A stretch of DNA of 5,579 bases from Candidatus Parcubacteria bacterium (GCA_030632225.1 DAOVVF010000041.1:1-5579); one strand, 5' to 3'. Numbered from the stretch's first letter, positions 1 through 5,334 are shown. The notes: generated from the letters alone by a model not told the origin. Made by a program: numbers and translations.

Positions 1-434
1 ATTCTTTCTAACATTTCAGCCCAATCTTGAGCATCATCTCCACCTGCTCCGGCATTAATAGTTAGAATAGCTGACAAGTTATCATGTTCATCTTGTAGAA
101 ATAATTGCTGTGATAGTTCTTGATACTCTACTTCAATATTTTTAAAGTCTTTATCTAAATCTGTTAGCAATTCTTCAGCTTGTTTATCCTTAGCTAAAGA
201 TTCTAAATTCTTTATCCTGTTTTCTAAATCTTTCCAAGACTTAATTTCCTTTACTAAATCACTAGCTTGTTCACTGACAGTTCTAGCTTTATTTTGATCA
301 TTCCAAAAATCAGGAGCAGACATCTGCTCCCTTAACTCTATTAGCTTCTTTTCCTTGTCTTTAATCTTTAAATCAACTAAGGCTTGTTTAATCTGAGAAG
401 CTAAGTCTTTAATATTTTTAATTAGCTCTTCCAT
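1..434 (-). CDS. prfB: Peptide chain release factor 2 (RF2), N-terminal part, cut by window edge
   Basis: RF2 recognises UAA and UGA stop codons and triggers release of the finished peptide on the ribosome. The minus-strand frame opens at ATG 434-432 and stays open for 144 codons to the window edge. Seen near residue 40 is the family motif SAPDFWND (compare PDVWNE in E. coli RF2). Near the edge is INAGAGGDDAQDWAEMLER, matching the RF2 stretch INAGxGGTEAQDWA that begins the central domain; a D replaces the usual T. The charged helical N-terminal region lies between them. The GGQ catalytic loop and the SPF-type anticodon lie beyond the window. The ATG shares one base with the stop of the upstream membrane-protein gene (TAATG), which suggests translational coupling. 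The start region is one continuous frame with no CTTTGA-type +1 frameshift site, so the autoregulatory frameshift of many bacteria appears absent. Confidence 0.95.
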   Translation of the reverse strand, partial: MEELIKNIKDLASQIKQALVDLKIKDKEKKLIELREQMSAPDFWNDQNKARTVSEQASDLVKEIKSWKDLENRIKNLESLAKDKQAEELLTDLDKDFKNIEVEYQELSQQLFLQDEHDNLSAILTINAGAGGDDAQDWAEMLER

Positions 435-778
435 TAATTACAATTTTCTTCAATTAAAGCTTCCCTTATTTCTGGATCACAAAGTAGTTCTCTAGATTCC
501 TCTGGTAAGATTATCATGCTATCTGCTGGAGCATTAACATTATCTTTGTCTAAATTAATATTCAAAGCACTTAGTACAGGGGTAATAGTTTTAAGATAAT
601 CTTTAACTATAGGAGAAAGGTAGATTATACCAAAAACTAAAGGAGCAACTATCATTATTACCTTAACAAAACCAAAGATAGTATTCCAAGTAAATTTTCT
701 TTCAATTCTGGCTATTCTTTTTTCTAAATTCTCTAAATATTCCTTATTTTTTTGCACTATTTCCTTTATTTCATCCAT
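434..778 (-). CDS. Small single-pass membrane protein of unknown function, upstream of prfB
   Basis: I do not recognise a named family for this 114-residue protein. Residues 1-30 are highly charged with heptad-like Leu/Ile spacing and probably form a short coiled coil (EYLENLEKRIARIERKF). Residues about 34-55 form one hydrophobic membrane helix (FGFVKVIMIVAPLVFGIIYL). The remaining 60 residues are polar and acidic, with a Leu/Glu-rich end. No cleavable signal peptide is visible. A similar plan (charged coil, one membrane helix, short tail) is common among short proteins of CPR genomes, but that is recollection rather than a search result. It is the first gene after the promoter at 805-833 and its stop overlaps the prfB start by one base, so the two are probably co-transcribed. 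The ATG at 778 follows an A-rich leader with only a weak purine stretch as ribosome binding site. Confidence 0.8.
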   Translation of the reverse strand: MDEIKEIVQKNKEYLENLEKRIARIERKFTWNTIFGFVKVIMIVAPLVFGIIYLSPIVKDYLKTITPVLSALNINLDKDNVNAPADSMIILPEESRELLCDPEIREALIEENCN

Positions 779-804
779 TTTTCTAATATTAATAATATAT
801 AGCT

Positions 805-833
805 ATTATATCAAAAAAAGATTAAAGTTTCCA
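805..833 (-). promoter_or_regulatory. Candidate sigma70-type promoter for the membrane protein-prfB pair
   Basis: On the minus strand a perfect TATAAT lies at 810-805. TGGAAA at 833-828 is a partial -35 (4 of 6 matches) with a 17-bp spacer. The predicted start is near 798, about 20 bases before the ATG at 778. The -35 overlaps the last codons of the upstream 182-residue gene, which is typical of tightly packed genes. No convincing terminator precedes it, so read-through from the upstream operon may add to transcription. Confidence 0.55.
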
Positions 834-1370
834 CCATGACTTCTTATGATGCTTAGCTAAATCAACTAATAGCCTAAATTTCTTTTTCTTAGGTTTAAAT
901 AACTTACTAGTTAAACTATATACTACAAAGAGAACTAATAAGCTAATAAAAGTAATTAAAAATACCATAGCACCTGACCATTGCCAGTATGATCTAGCAA
1001 TATTAATTGTCAAAGGAATCTTTATACCACTAGCTGCATTAAAACTTTGCTTGTCAACAGCTCTAGTAACTACAGAAATATTAGTTTGTAGAATACCTGC
1101 TTTAGTATTACTAAAGTTACTGTTTAATTCTACCTTAGCTATTTCTTCAGGTAATAATTTTAACTCTGGTGTTTTTACTTTAATATTTTCCTTAAAGTCG
1201 TCAGCATAAATATATACTAGCACTGGTTCTAAAGAAATATTTTTTACAGTTAAGGATAAAGTTTCTTGTCCAGGCAATATTAAATCTAAAGCATTAGGAT
1301 TTACTGCCACACCAACTGCTTTAGCATTCAGAGGTAATAATAAAAGTAATAGTAGAAAAAGTATTTTCAT
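822..1370 (-). CDS. Secreted-then-anchored Ig-like membrane protein, probable partner of the transcobalamin-like protein
   Basis: This 182-residue protein has a clear layout. Residues 1-18 are a signal peptide (Leu-rich core, NAKA before the likely cut). Residues about 20-125 are an extracytoplasmic beta-rich domain, residues about 132-154 are a membrane helix, and a Lys-rich cytoplasmic tail follows (KPKKKK then HHKKSWWKL). The ectodomain pattern VNPNALDLILPGQ, LSLTVKNIS and VYIYADDF resembles Ig-like folds of the ASH/DUF916 kind found on surface proteins; no precise family can be named. The start lies only 4 nt after the stop of the 588-residue gene, without a Shine-Dalgarno, so the two are almost surely one transcript under the cobalamin riboswitch. 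The larger protein has no anchor of its own. I infer that this one holds or docks it at the membrane. Type I topology (outside domain, inside tail) is the prediction. Confidence 0.82.
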   Translation of the reverse strand: MKILFLLLLLLLPLNAKAVGVAVNPNALDLILPGQETLSLTVKNISLEPVLVYIYADDFKENIKVKTPELKLLPEEIAKVELNSNFSNTKAGILQTNISVVTRAVDKQSFNAASGIKIPLTINIARSYWQWSGAMVFLITFISLLVLFVVYSLTSKLFKPKKKKFRLLVDLAKHHKKSWWKL

Positions 1371-1374
1371 AGTT

Positions 1375-3141
1375 TTAATCAGTAGTAGCCCAGAATATTA
1401 ATTGTCCACTCTTAGCACCCGTACCTACTAAATCATCAGGTAAAGATAATTTAACATCTACAGAAGAAAAGTCTGTTTGAGATAAATTAACTTGCCAGTC
1501 CTGCCAATCTGCCTGATTTAAATCTATATAGTCAGTAAAGATGCTGTCACCAACTATATCAGCTTCAAGATAGATAGCTACATTACCTGAGTTAGTTAAA
1601 GTTAAAACAGAATCTGTACTTTGACCAGCTTTAAGTTCACCAAAATCAACACTAGATTGATTAACAGTAAAAGCTATTGAATCATCTCCACCACCTCCTC
1701 CGCCATCATCTTCTATTAGCTTAACTAGCAAATCAACTGTTTGAGATACTCCGTCTCCTACTGTTACATATTCTTTGTTACTTCTAATATATTGATTCTT
1801 AACTTTAACATAAACAGGATAAATACCATTTTGATCTAAGTTAATACTAAATTGTCCATTAGTATCTGTATTATATACTTGATTACCAATATTTATCTCA
1901 CCTACTAAAGCTTGCCAATTATCTCCAGTATAGTACTGAGCTGTTACTGTTAATTCTTCTCCTGAATTAAGTTTGGTTTGATTAACTTCTACTTTAGTGG
2001 GTTGTATACCAAATTCTCCAAAAGCCCATAGAATATTATCACCAGCATTTAAAGTATAATCTGCAGCTCCTACCATAGCTGACTGCCAATTAACCCAGAA
2101 TTGCCAACCTGACATACCTTCAGCTGGTATACCGGCGATACTAAAAACATAAATACCATAAGCAGTATCTTCAGCAATATATTCAAAATCACATAATTCT
2201 GAACTTAAAGCTAAAGCTTGTAAAACATTAGCTGCTTCTAGATTAGTAGCTAAACAAATAGTTTTTTCTGGGCCTTCTAAGCGTAAATTAACACCAATTA
2301 TTTCTTCTTCCTGCTCTAAAGTAATATATTTAACTGGATAACTAGTATTAGATAGACTAAGTAAAGCAAAAGCAGTTACCATAGCAGAACCTTTCTCATC
2401 TGTAGCCATCCATTTAAAAGAACCATCTCCTAAAGCTAGGCTATCTAAAAAAGAAATGGGTGTATTATCTTCTACCAGCCAATCATTACTATTTACTCCT
2501 AATTTATTTAAACTAGCTAGTATCCAAGCTGTAGAAGCTCCGTCAGATTGACTATTAGCATCATAGCCAAAACCTCCATCACTATTCTGAGTAGTTTTTA
2601 GATAATCTACTGCTTTAACTATGGCAGCTGAAGAAGCTGTTAAATCTGTTTCTAGCAAGGCCATGATAGCAGCAGCAGTATCATTACTATCTGAAGCGCC
2701 ACTAGTAGACCAAGACCAACCTCCATCTTCATTCTGATGAGAGAGTATAAATGACTTAAGCTCATTATCATAGCTATTATCTTTAACTGAGCTTAAAGCT
2801 ATTAATCCCCAAAAATCATCATTTAACAATTCAGCAGAGCCTAATTGGTTATCAACAAACTTACTTTGTATAGTCTGCACCAAGTTATTCATTCCTTCTG
2901 TATCCTGACTATTAGTAGCTGTTAAAGCTAATAAGTTCTTTACAGCTGTCATTAAATCATCCGTATTAGTATCTACATAGTCAGTACTAATACCATCTGC
3001 CTGAGCTGCTGATAAAGCTTGAGTTATCCAGGCATCCTGACTCTGTGATTTTAAATAACTAATAGTACTATCATATTCAGCTAAAATACTAGTACTAACC
3101 AAAAAACTTAGAATAAGGGTAAGAAAGATTAATTTTTTCAT
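1375..3141 (-). CDS. Secreted transcobalamin-like protein (alpha-barrel repeats + DUF4430 + Ig-like domains), predicted cobalamin binder
   Basis: 588 residues in order: signal peptide 1-21 (hydrophobic core, cut after SILA); helical repeat domain about 25-270 of the prenyltransferase/squalene-cyclase alpha6/alpha6 type, with QNEDGGWSW (136-144), QNSDGGFGY (185-193) and DGSFKW (239-244); DUF4430 domain about 280-376, ending GWQFWVN, VGAADYTLNAGDNILWAFGE; beta domain about 380-462; Gly/Asp linker about 477-488; C-terminal Ig-like domain about 489-588. Alpha-barrel plus DUF4430 is the order seen in animal transcobalamin and intrinsic factor, which clamp B12 between the two parts. The gene sits directly behind a cobalamin riboswitch, so B12 capture at the cell surface is the likely role. 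C296 and C317 could form a disulfide. There is no membrane anchor or sortase motif; the next gene, 4 nt downstream, encodes a membrane-anchored Ig-like protein. The start has no Shine-Dalgarno. Binding itself is inferred. Confidence 0.88.
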   Translation of the reverse strand: MKKLIFLTLILSFLVSTSILAEYDSTISYLKSQSQDAWITQALSAAQADGISTDYVDTNTDDLMTAVKNLLALTATNSQDTEGMNNLVQTIQSKFVDNQLGSAELLNDDFWGLIALSSVKDNSYDNELKSFILSHQNEDGGWSWSTSGASDSNDTAAAIMALLETDLTASSAAIVKAVDYLKTTQNSDGGFGYDANSQSDGASTAWILASLNKLGVNSNDWLVEDNTPISFLDSLALGDGSFKWMATDEKGSAMVTAFALLSLSNTSYPVKYITLEQEEEIIGVNLRLEGPEKTICLATNLEAANVLQALALSSELCDFEYIAEDTAYGIYVFSIAGIPAEGMSGWQFWVNWQSAMVGAADYTLNAGDNILWAFGEFGIQPTKVEVNQTKLNSGEELTVTAQYYTGDNWQALVGEINIGNQVYNTDTNGQFSINLDQNGIYPVYVKVKNQYIRSNKEYVTVGDGVSQTVDLLVKLIEDDGGGGGGDDSIAFTVNQSSVDFGELKAGQSTDSVLTLTNSGNVAIYLEADIVGDSIFTDYIDLNQADWQDWQVNLSQTDFSSVDVKLSLPDDLVGTGAKSGQLIFWATTD

Positions 3142-3161
3142 ACTTTTGTTATTTAATTACT

Positions 3162-3185
3162 AAAAAACTCTCCATTAAGGAGAGT
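3162..3185 (-). terminator. Intrinsic terminator of the cobalamin riboswitch
   Basis: In the minus-strand RNA, ACUCUCC (3185-3179) pairs perfectly with GGAGAGU (3173-3167) around a 5-nt loop (3178-3174), followed at once by a run of six U (3167-3162). It lies between the aptamer and the start codon at 3141, as expected for transcriptional attenuation. The 5' arm overlaps a sequence that can instead pair with the upstream antiterminator strand, so the hairpin is conditional rather than constitutive. Confidence 0.9.
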
Positions 3186-3240
3186 GAGAATAAATTTAAT
3201 AATATAAATTTATTCTTCTCCTCCTTAGGAAAAAGAATAA
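3177..3240 (-). promoter_or_regulatory. Riboswitch expression platform: antiterminator and competing anti-antiterminator hairpins
   Basis: Two further hairpins can form before the terminator. The antiterminator pairs RNA 3215-3205 with 3198-3188 (11 bp, GAAUAAAUUUA/UAAAUUUAUUC). Across a 4x4 internal loop flanked by one more A-U pair it adds a 6-bp outer helix, AAGGAG 3226-3221 with CUCCUU 3182-3177. That outer helix takes the terminator's 5' arm. An earlier hairpin pairs UUAUUCUU (3240-3233) with AAGAAUAA (3217-3210) and would block the antiterminator. Three mutually exclusive states are therefore visible. By analogy with known cobalamin switches, ligand binding should favour the terminator. 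Confidence 0.8.
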
Positions 3241-3338
3241 TATCTCAGGTGTCTGACTTGTCCTGTTAAAAGGACATACAGTAGCTAGGACTGTGGAGGA
3301 TTCTCACCTCACTTCCCTGATTTAATTTTCAAAGGAAA
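3241..3338 (-). promoter_or_regulatory. Cobalamin (B12) riboswitch aptamer
   Basis: The minus-strand RNA carries the conserved core in order: GGGAA, then GAGGUGAGAAUCCUC forming helix P5 (3310-3307 with 3299-3296) and loop L5 UGAGAAU, then CAGUCC, then GCUACUGUA, then a short hairpin GUCC...GGAC, then the B12-box variant GUCAGACACCUG (consensus GCCAGGAnACCUG). UCAGG (3320-3316) can pair with CCUGA (3249-3245), closing the core. The peripheral arm after ACUGUA is very short, as in the compact class-II cobalamin switches rather than the large AdoCbl class-I type, so preference for methyl- or hydroxycobalamin is possible but unproven. It controls the transcobalamin-like operon and is expected to shut it off when B12 is plentiful. 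This element, with its promoter and platform, fills most of the gene-free stretch 3142-3462. Confidence 0.93.
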
Positions 3339-3342
3339 CCCT

Positions 3343-3371
3343 ATCTTAACATAAAGAAATAAAGCTGGCAA
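3343..3371 (-). promoter_or_regulatory. Promoter of the riboswitch-controlled operon
   Basis: On the minus strand TTGCCA (3371-3366, 5 of 6 matches to TTGACA) and TAAGAT (3348-3343, 4 of 6) are separated by 17 bp. A TGn extended -10 (TGT) lies immediately upstream of the hexamer. Predicted transcription start is near 3336, just before the aptamer. The -35 lies 20 bp from the -35 of the divergent plus-strand promoter. Confidence 0.65.
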
Positions 3372-3376
3372 ATAAC

Positions 3377-3385
3377 TTATCCACT
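3377..3385 (+). other. DnaA-box-like 9-mer between the divergent promoters
   Basis: TTATCCACT matches the DnaA box TTATCCACA at 8 of 9 positions. It sits alone between the two -35 elements. A single isolated box is weak evidence and may be chance; no cluster of boxes or origin-like AT unwinding repeats was seen around it. Confidence 0.25.
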
Positions 3386-3391
3386 TTTATA

Positions 3392-3419
3392 TTGACAAAG
3401 TGTTTGATACTACTATACT
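3392..3419 (+). promoter_or_regulatory. Strong sigma70-type promoter of the 66-residue zinc-motif gene
   Basis: TTGACA (3392-3397, perfect) and TATACT (3414-3419, 5 of 6) are separated by 16 bp. Predicted start is near 3426, giving a leader of about 37 nt. The -10 and start site are embedded in the inverted repeat at 3408-3434, so a repressor bound there would block the polymerase. Confidence 0.8.
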
Positions 3420-3434
3420 TATCATATAGTAGTA
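3408..3434. promoter_or_regulatory. Candidate operator: perfect 10-bp inverted repeat over the -10 and start site
   Basis: TACTACTATA (3408-3417) and its exact reverse complement TATAGTAGTA (3425-3434) flank a 7-nt spacer. The left arm overlaps the -10 and the right arm covers the predicted start of the plus-strand promoter. Since the left arm is not transcribed, a protein-bound DNA site explains it better than an RNA hairpin. The regulator is unknown; autoregulation by the small protein is one option. Confidence 0.6.
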
Positions 3435-3448
3435 CATTTTAACTATTC

Positions 3449-3456
3449 AAGGAGGT
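3449..3456 (+). promoter_or_regulatory. Strong Shine-Dalgarno of the 66-residue gene
   Basis: AAGGAGGT is a full anti-16S match, 6 nt before the ATG at 3463. It fixes the start codon. The minus-strand genes here lack anything comparable, so this gene is set up for unusually efficient initiation. Confidence 0.9.
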
Positions 3457-3462
3457 AAAAAG

Positions 3463-3663
3463 ATGTTTGTCAGTTGCAAAGATGTAGAAAATCACATCAC
3501 TATCGTTGCCATTAACCCATTTTCTACCCATCAATCAACCATAGATGAGGTCTTATCTCATATAGCTACATGCTCCCGTTGCAAAAGTAAATACAAACAA
3601 GCTAAACGTGAAGAAACGCAAAGAAGAAAAAAGAAACGACAATCCCGTCGCCATGTTATTTAA
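3463..3663 (+). CDS. Small basic protein with H-x3-C-x2-C motif, anti-sigma-factor-like zinc finger candidate
   Basis: The 66-residue protein contains H33-IAT-C37-SR-C40, the H-x3-C-x2-C spacing of ZAS-type (zf-HC2) anti-sigma factor zinc domains. C5 near the N-terminus could be a fourth ligand, preceded in the fold by a predicted helix (STIDEVLSHIATC). The remaining third is very basic (QRRKKKRQSRRH) and could contact nucleic acid or the membrane surface. There is no membrane helix, so it is not a classical membrane-bound anti-sigma factor. No sigma factor gene is adjacent. It is the only plus-strand gene here, with its own near-consensus promoter, an operator-like repeat, a strong Shine-Dalgarno and a terminator, which argues strongly that it is real and regulated as a single-gene unit. 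Zinc binding and a regulatory role are inferred; a ribosome- or nucleic-acid-binding small protein is the main alternative. Confidence 0.75.
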   Translation: MFVSCKDVENHITIVAINPFSTHQSTIDEVLSHIATCSRCKSKYKQAKREETQRRKKKRQSRRHVI

Positions 3664-3670
3664 ATCAACA

Positions 3671-3699
3671 AGAGGACTCGTATGAGTCCTCTTTATTTT
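3671..3699 (+). terminator. Terminator of the 66-residue gene, possibly bidirectional
   Basis: AGAGGACTC (3671-3679) pairs perfectly with GAGTCCTCT (3684-3692) around GTAT, followed on the plus strand by TTATTTT. It begins 8 nt after the stop at 3661-3663. On the minus strand the same hairpin comes 6 nt after the nrdR stop (3700-3698), but the downstream tract (TGTTGATTTA) is a poorer U-run. It probably ends the plus-strand transcript efficiently and the nrdR transcript less so. Confidence 0.85.
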
Positions 3700-4156
3700 A
3701 TTTCTTCTTCTTAATTAATCTATTTAACTCTTTTTGAAAAGTTTTAACATCTTTAAATGATCTATAGACAGAAGCATAACGTATATAGGCTACTTCATCA
3801 AAAGCTTTTAATCTTTTTATAACTATCTCACCTAATTGCTTAGAAGTAATCTCTGGGCCAGCTTTCTTCTGTATATCTCTTTCAATTTGCCTGACTAAAC
3901 CTTGAAAATCTTCTTCTAGATAAGGTCTTTTTTCTAAAGGTATTCTTAAACCTCTAATTAACTTATCACGGTTATAGCTTTCTCTACGTCCATCTCTTTT
4001 TATAACAACCAAGTCTAATATCTCTGTTTCTTCTAAAGTAGAGAAACGAAAATTACATTTCTGGCACTCTCTTCTTCGTCTAATGCTAAAACCCTCGCCA
4101 GATAGACGAGAGTCTAATACTTTAGAATTATTTGAGTTGCAAACAGGACAATTCAT
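3698..4156 (-). CDS. nrdR: Transcriptional repressor NrdR
   Basis: NrdR is the ATP/dATP-sensing repressor of ribonucleotide reductase genes, acting on paired NrdR boxes in their promoters. The 152 residues match the usual family length. Residues 1-40 form the zinc ribbon with C3-x2-C6 and C31-x2-C34 and the basic stretch SIRRRRECQKC. The ATP-cone follows from about residue 46 (LVVIKRDGRRESYNRDKLIRGL), continuing to AFDEVAYIRYASVYRSFKDV. The ATG at 4156 overlaps the ftsZ TGA by 4 nt (ATGA), so translation is probably coupled and nrdR is expressed with the division genes. The Lys-rich end (RLIKKKK) is ordinary. Its reductase targets are not in the window, and no NrdR box pair was found here. 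Confidence 0.98.
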   Translation of the reverse strand: MNCPVCNSNNSKVLDSRLSGEGFSIRRRRECQKCNFRFSTLEETEILDLVVIKRDGRRESYNRDKLIRGLRIPLEKRPYLEEDFQGLVRQIERDIQKKAGPEITSKQLGEIVIKRLKAFDEVAYIRYASVYRSFKDVKTFQKELNRLIKKKK

Positions 4157-5334
4157 CTATTTTTTAATTTTTTTCTTAAGAAAGCTGGTATATCTAATTC
4201 TTCTTCTTCTTTAGTTTTGGGTACATCAATTATTTCTTCTTCTTTTTCCTCTTCATCTAATTTCTTTCTAAAAGCTTTTTTTATTTTCCTCTCTTCTGCT
4301 TTTTTAGCAAAAGCTTCTGGATAAGTCATAGCTGGTTTAACAGCTTCTGCTTTAATTGGTTCATCAGCTCCTTTAAAGCCTGTAGCTATAACAGTTACTC
4401 TTACTTCATCACTTAAAGTTTCATCTATCACTGCACCAAAGATAATCTTAGCTTCTGAATCACAACTAGCTGTAATTATTTCAGCAGCTTCAGATACTTC
4501 ATACATTGATAGGCTGGAATTACCACTAATAGTAAATAATACACCAGTAGCACCACTGATAGATAATTCTAATAATGGACTGTCTATAGCGGCTTTAGCG
4601 GCTTCCTGAGCTCTATTCTCTCCACTAGCTCTACCAATACCCATTAGAGCAGAGCCAGCTTGACTCATAATTGATTTAACATCTGCAAAGTCAACATTAA
4701 CTAAACCAGGTACAGTAATTACATCCGAAATACCTTGAACACCTTGTTTAAGGACATCATCTACGATAGAAAAAGCTTCTAGCAAAGATGTCTTCTTATC
4801 AATTATCTGTAATAGTCTGTCATTAGGAATAGTAATAATAGTATCTACCTTGTCAGCTAAATGCTCTAAACCTCTATCAGCTATATCTTTTCTTTGTAGT
4901 CCTTCAAAAGTAAATGGCTTAGTAACTACAGCTACTGTTAAAGCACCTACTTCTCTGGCAATATCAGCAATAATAGGGGCAGCTCCTGTGCCAGTGCCTC
5001 CACCCAAACCACAAGTTATAAATACCATATCTGAATCTTCAATGGCATCCATAATATCTTGTTCATTTTCTTCAGCGCTTTTTAAGCCTAAATCAGGATC
5101 CATGCCAGCTCCTAAACCTCTGGTAGTATTACGTCCAATATGTATCTTATTAGGTGCTATAGAATGATGTAGAGCTTGGGCATCAGTATTAACAGCAATA
5201 AAATCAACACCTCTAATCTTAGCAGCTACCATTCTATTAACAGCTGAGGAACCAGAACCACCAATACCAACTACTTTGATATTAGCAAAAGTTTCTACTG
5301 GAGGATTTACTTCTTTTATATTTCTTTTAGCCAT
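4153..5334 (-). CDS. ftsZ: Cell division GTPase FtsZ
   Basis: FtsZ polymerises with GTP into the cytokinetic ring at midcell. The 393 residues include the N-terminal IKVVGIGGSGSSAVNRM nucleotide-binding start (19-35), the tubulin signature GGGTGTG (111-117), the PFTFEG stretch (140-145) and the T7 loop NVDFAD (213-218) with the catalytic-type acidic residues D215 and D218. The globular domain ends near residue 322. A charged linker of about 55 residues, rich in Lys and Glu, leads to the conserved tail DIPAFLRKKL (381-390), the docking peptide for FtsA and other partners. The ATG at 5334 lies 17 nt after the ftsA stop without a Shine-Dalgarno, and nrdR overlaps its end. The protein looks complete and intact. 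Confidence 0.99.
   Translation of the reverse strand: MAKRNIKEVNPPVETFANIKVVGIGGSGSSAVNRMVAAKIRGVDFIAVNTDAQALHHSIAPNKIHIGRNTTRGLGAGMDPDLGLKSAEENEQDIMDAIEDSDMVFITCGLGGGTGTGAAPIIADIAREVGALTVAVVTKPFTFEGLQRKDIADRGLEHLADKVDTIITIPNDRLLQIIDKKTSLLEAFSIVDDVLKQGVQGISDVITVPGLVNVDFADVKSIMSQAGSALMGIGRASGENRAQEAAKAAIDSPLLELSISGATGVLFTISGNSSLSMYEVSEAAEIITASCDSEAKIIFGAVIDETLSDEVRVTVIATGFKGADEPIKAEAVKPAMTYPEAFAKKAEERKIKKAFRKKLDEEEKEEEIIDVPKTKEEEELDIPAFLRKKLKNR

Noticed and set aside
813..851. Possible terminator after the 182-residue gene: CAUCAU/AUGGUG stem and a run of seven T
   Set aside because: The stem is only 6 bp with a G-U pair and an 8-nt loop, and the T-run starts 12 nt after it, too far for an intrinsic terminator. 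The stem also overlaps coding sequence.
1375..3141. Squalene/hopene cyclase or prenyltransferase enzyme
   Set aside because: The repeats resemble that fold, but the protein is secreted, lacks a visible DxDD catalytic motif, and carries a DUF4430 domain under a cobalamin switch.
3220..3226. AAGGAGG on the minus strand inside the riboswitch leader as a ribosome binding site for a leader peptide
   Set aside because: No ATG, GTG or TTG start with a meaningful frame follows at proper spacing. The sequence is explained as the outer strand of the antiterminator.
3408..3434. Inverted repeat as a BlaI/MecI/CopY operator or an NrdR box
   Set aside because: TACTAC/GTAGTA recalls BlaI-type half sites but the arms are far more widely spaced. 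An NrdR box is a compact 16-bp palindrome occurring in pairs, which this is not.
4153..4155. Recoding of UGA, as in Gracilibacteria/SR1
   Set aside because: The ftsZ TGA follows directly after the conserved C-terminal DIPAFLRKKL tail and overlaps the nrdR ATG, and no in-frame TGA occurs in the genes read here.
4850..5167. Plus-strand open frame of 105 codons
   Set aside because: It lies wholly opposite the conserved core of ftsZ, is Ser/Pro/Ala-rich as expected of an antisense shadow, and has no promoter or ribosome binding site.
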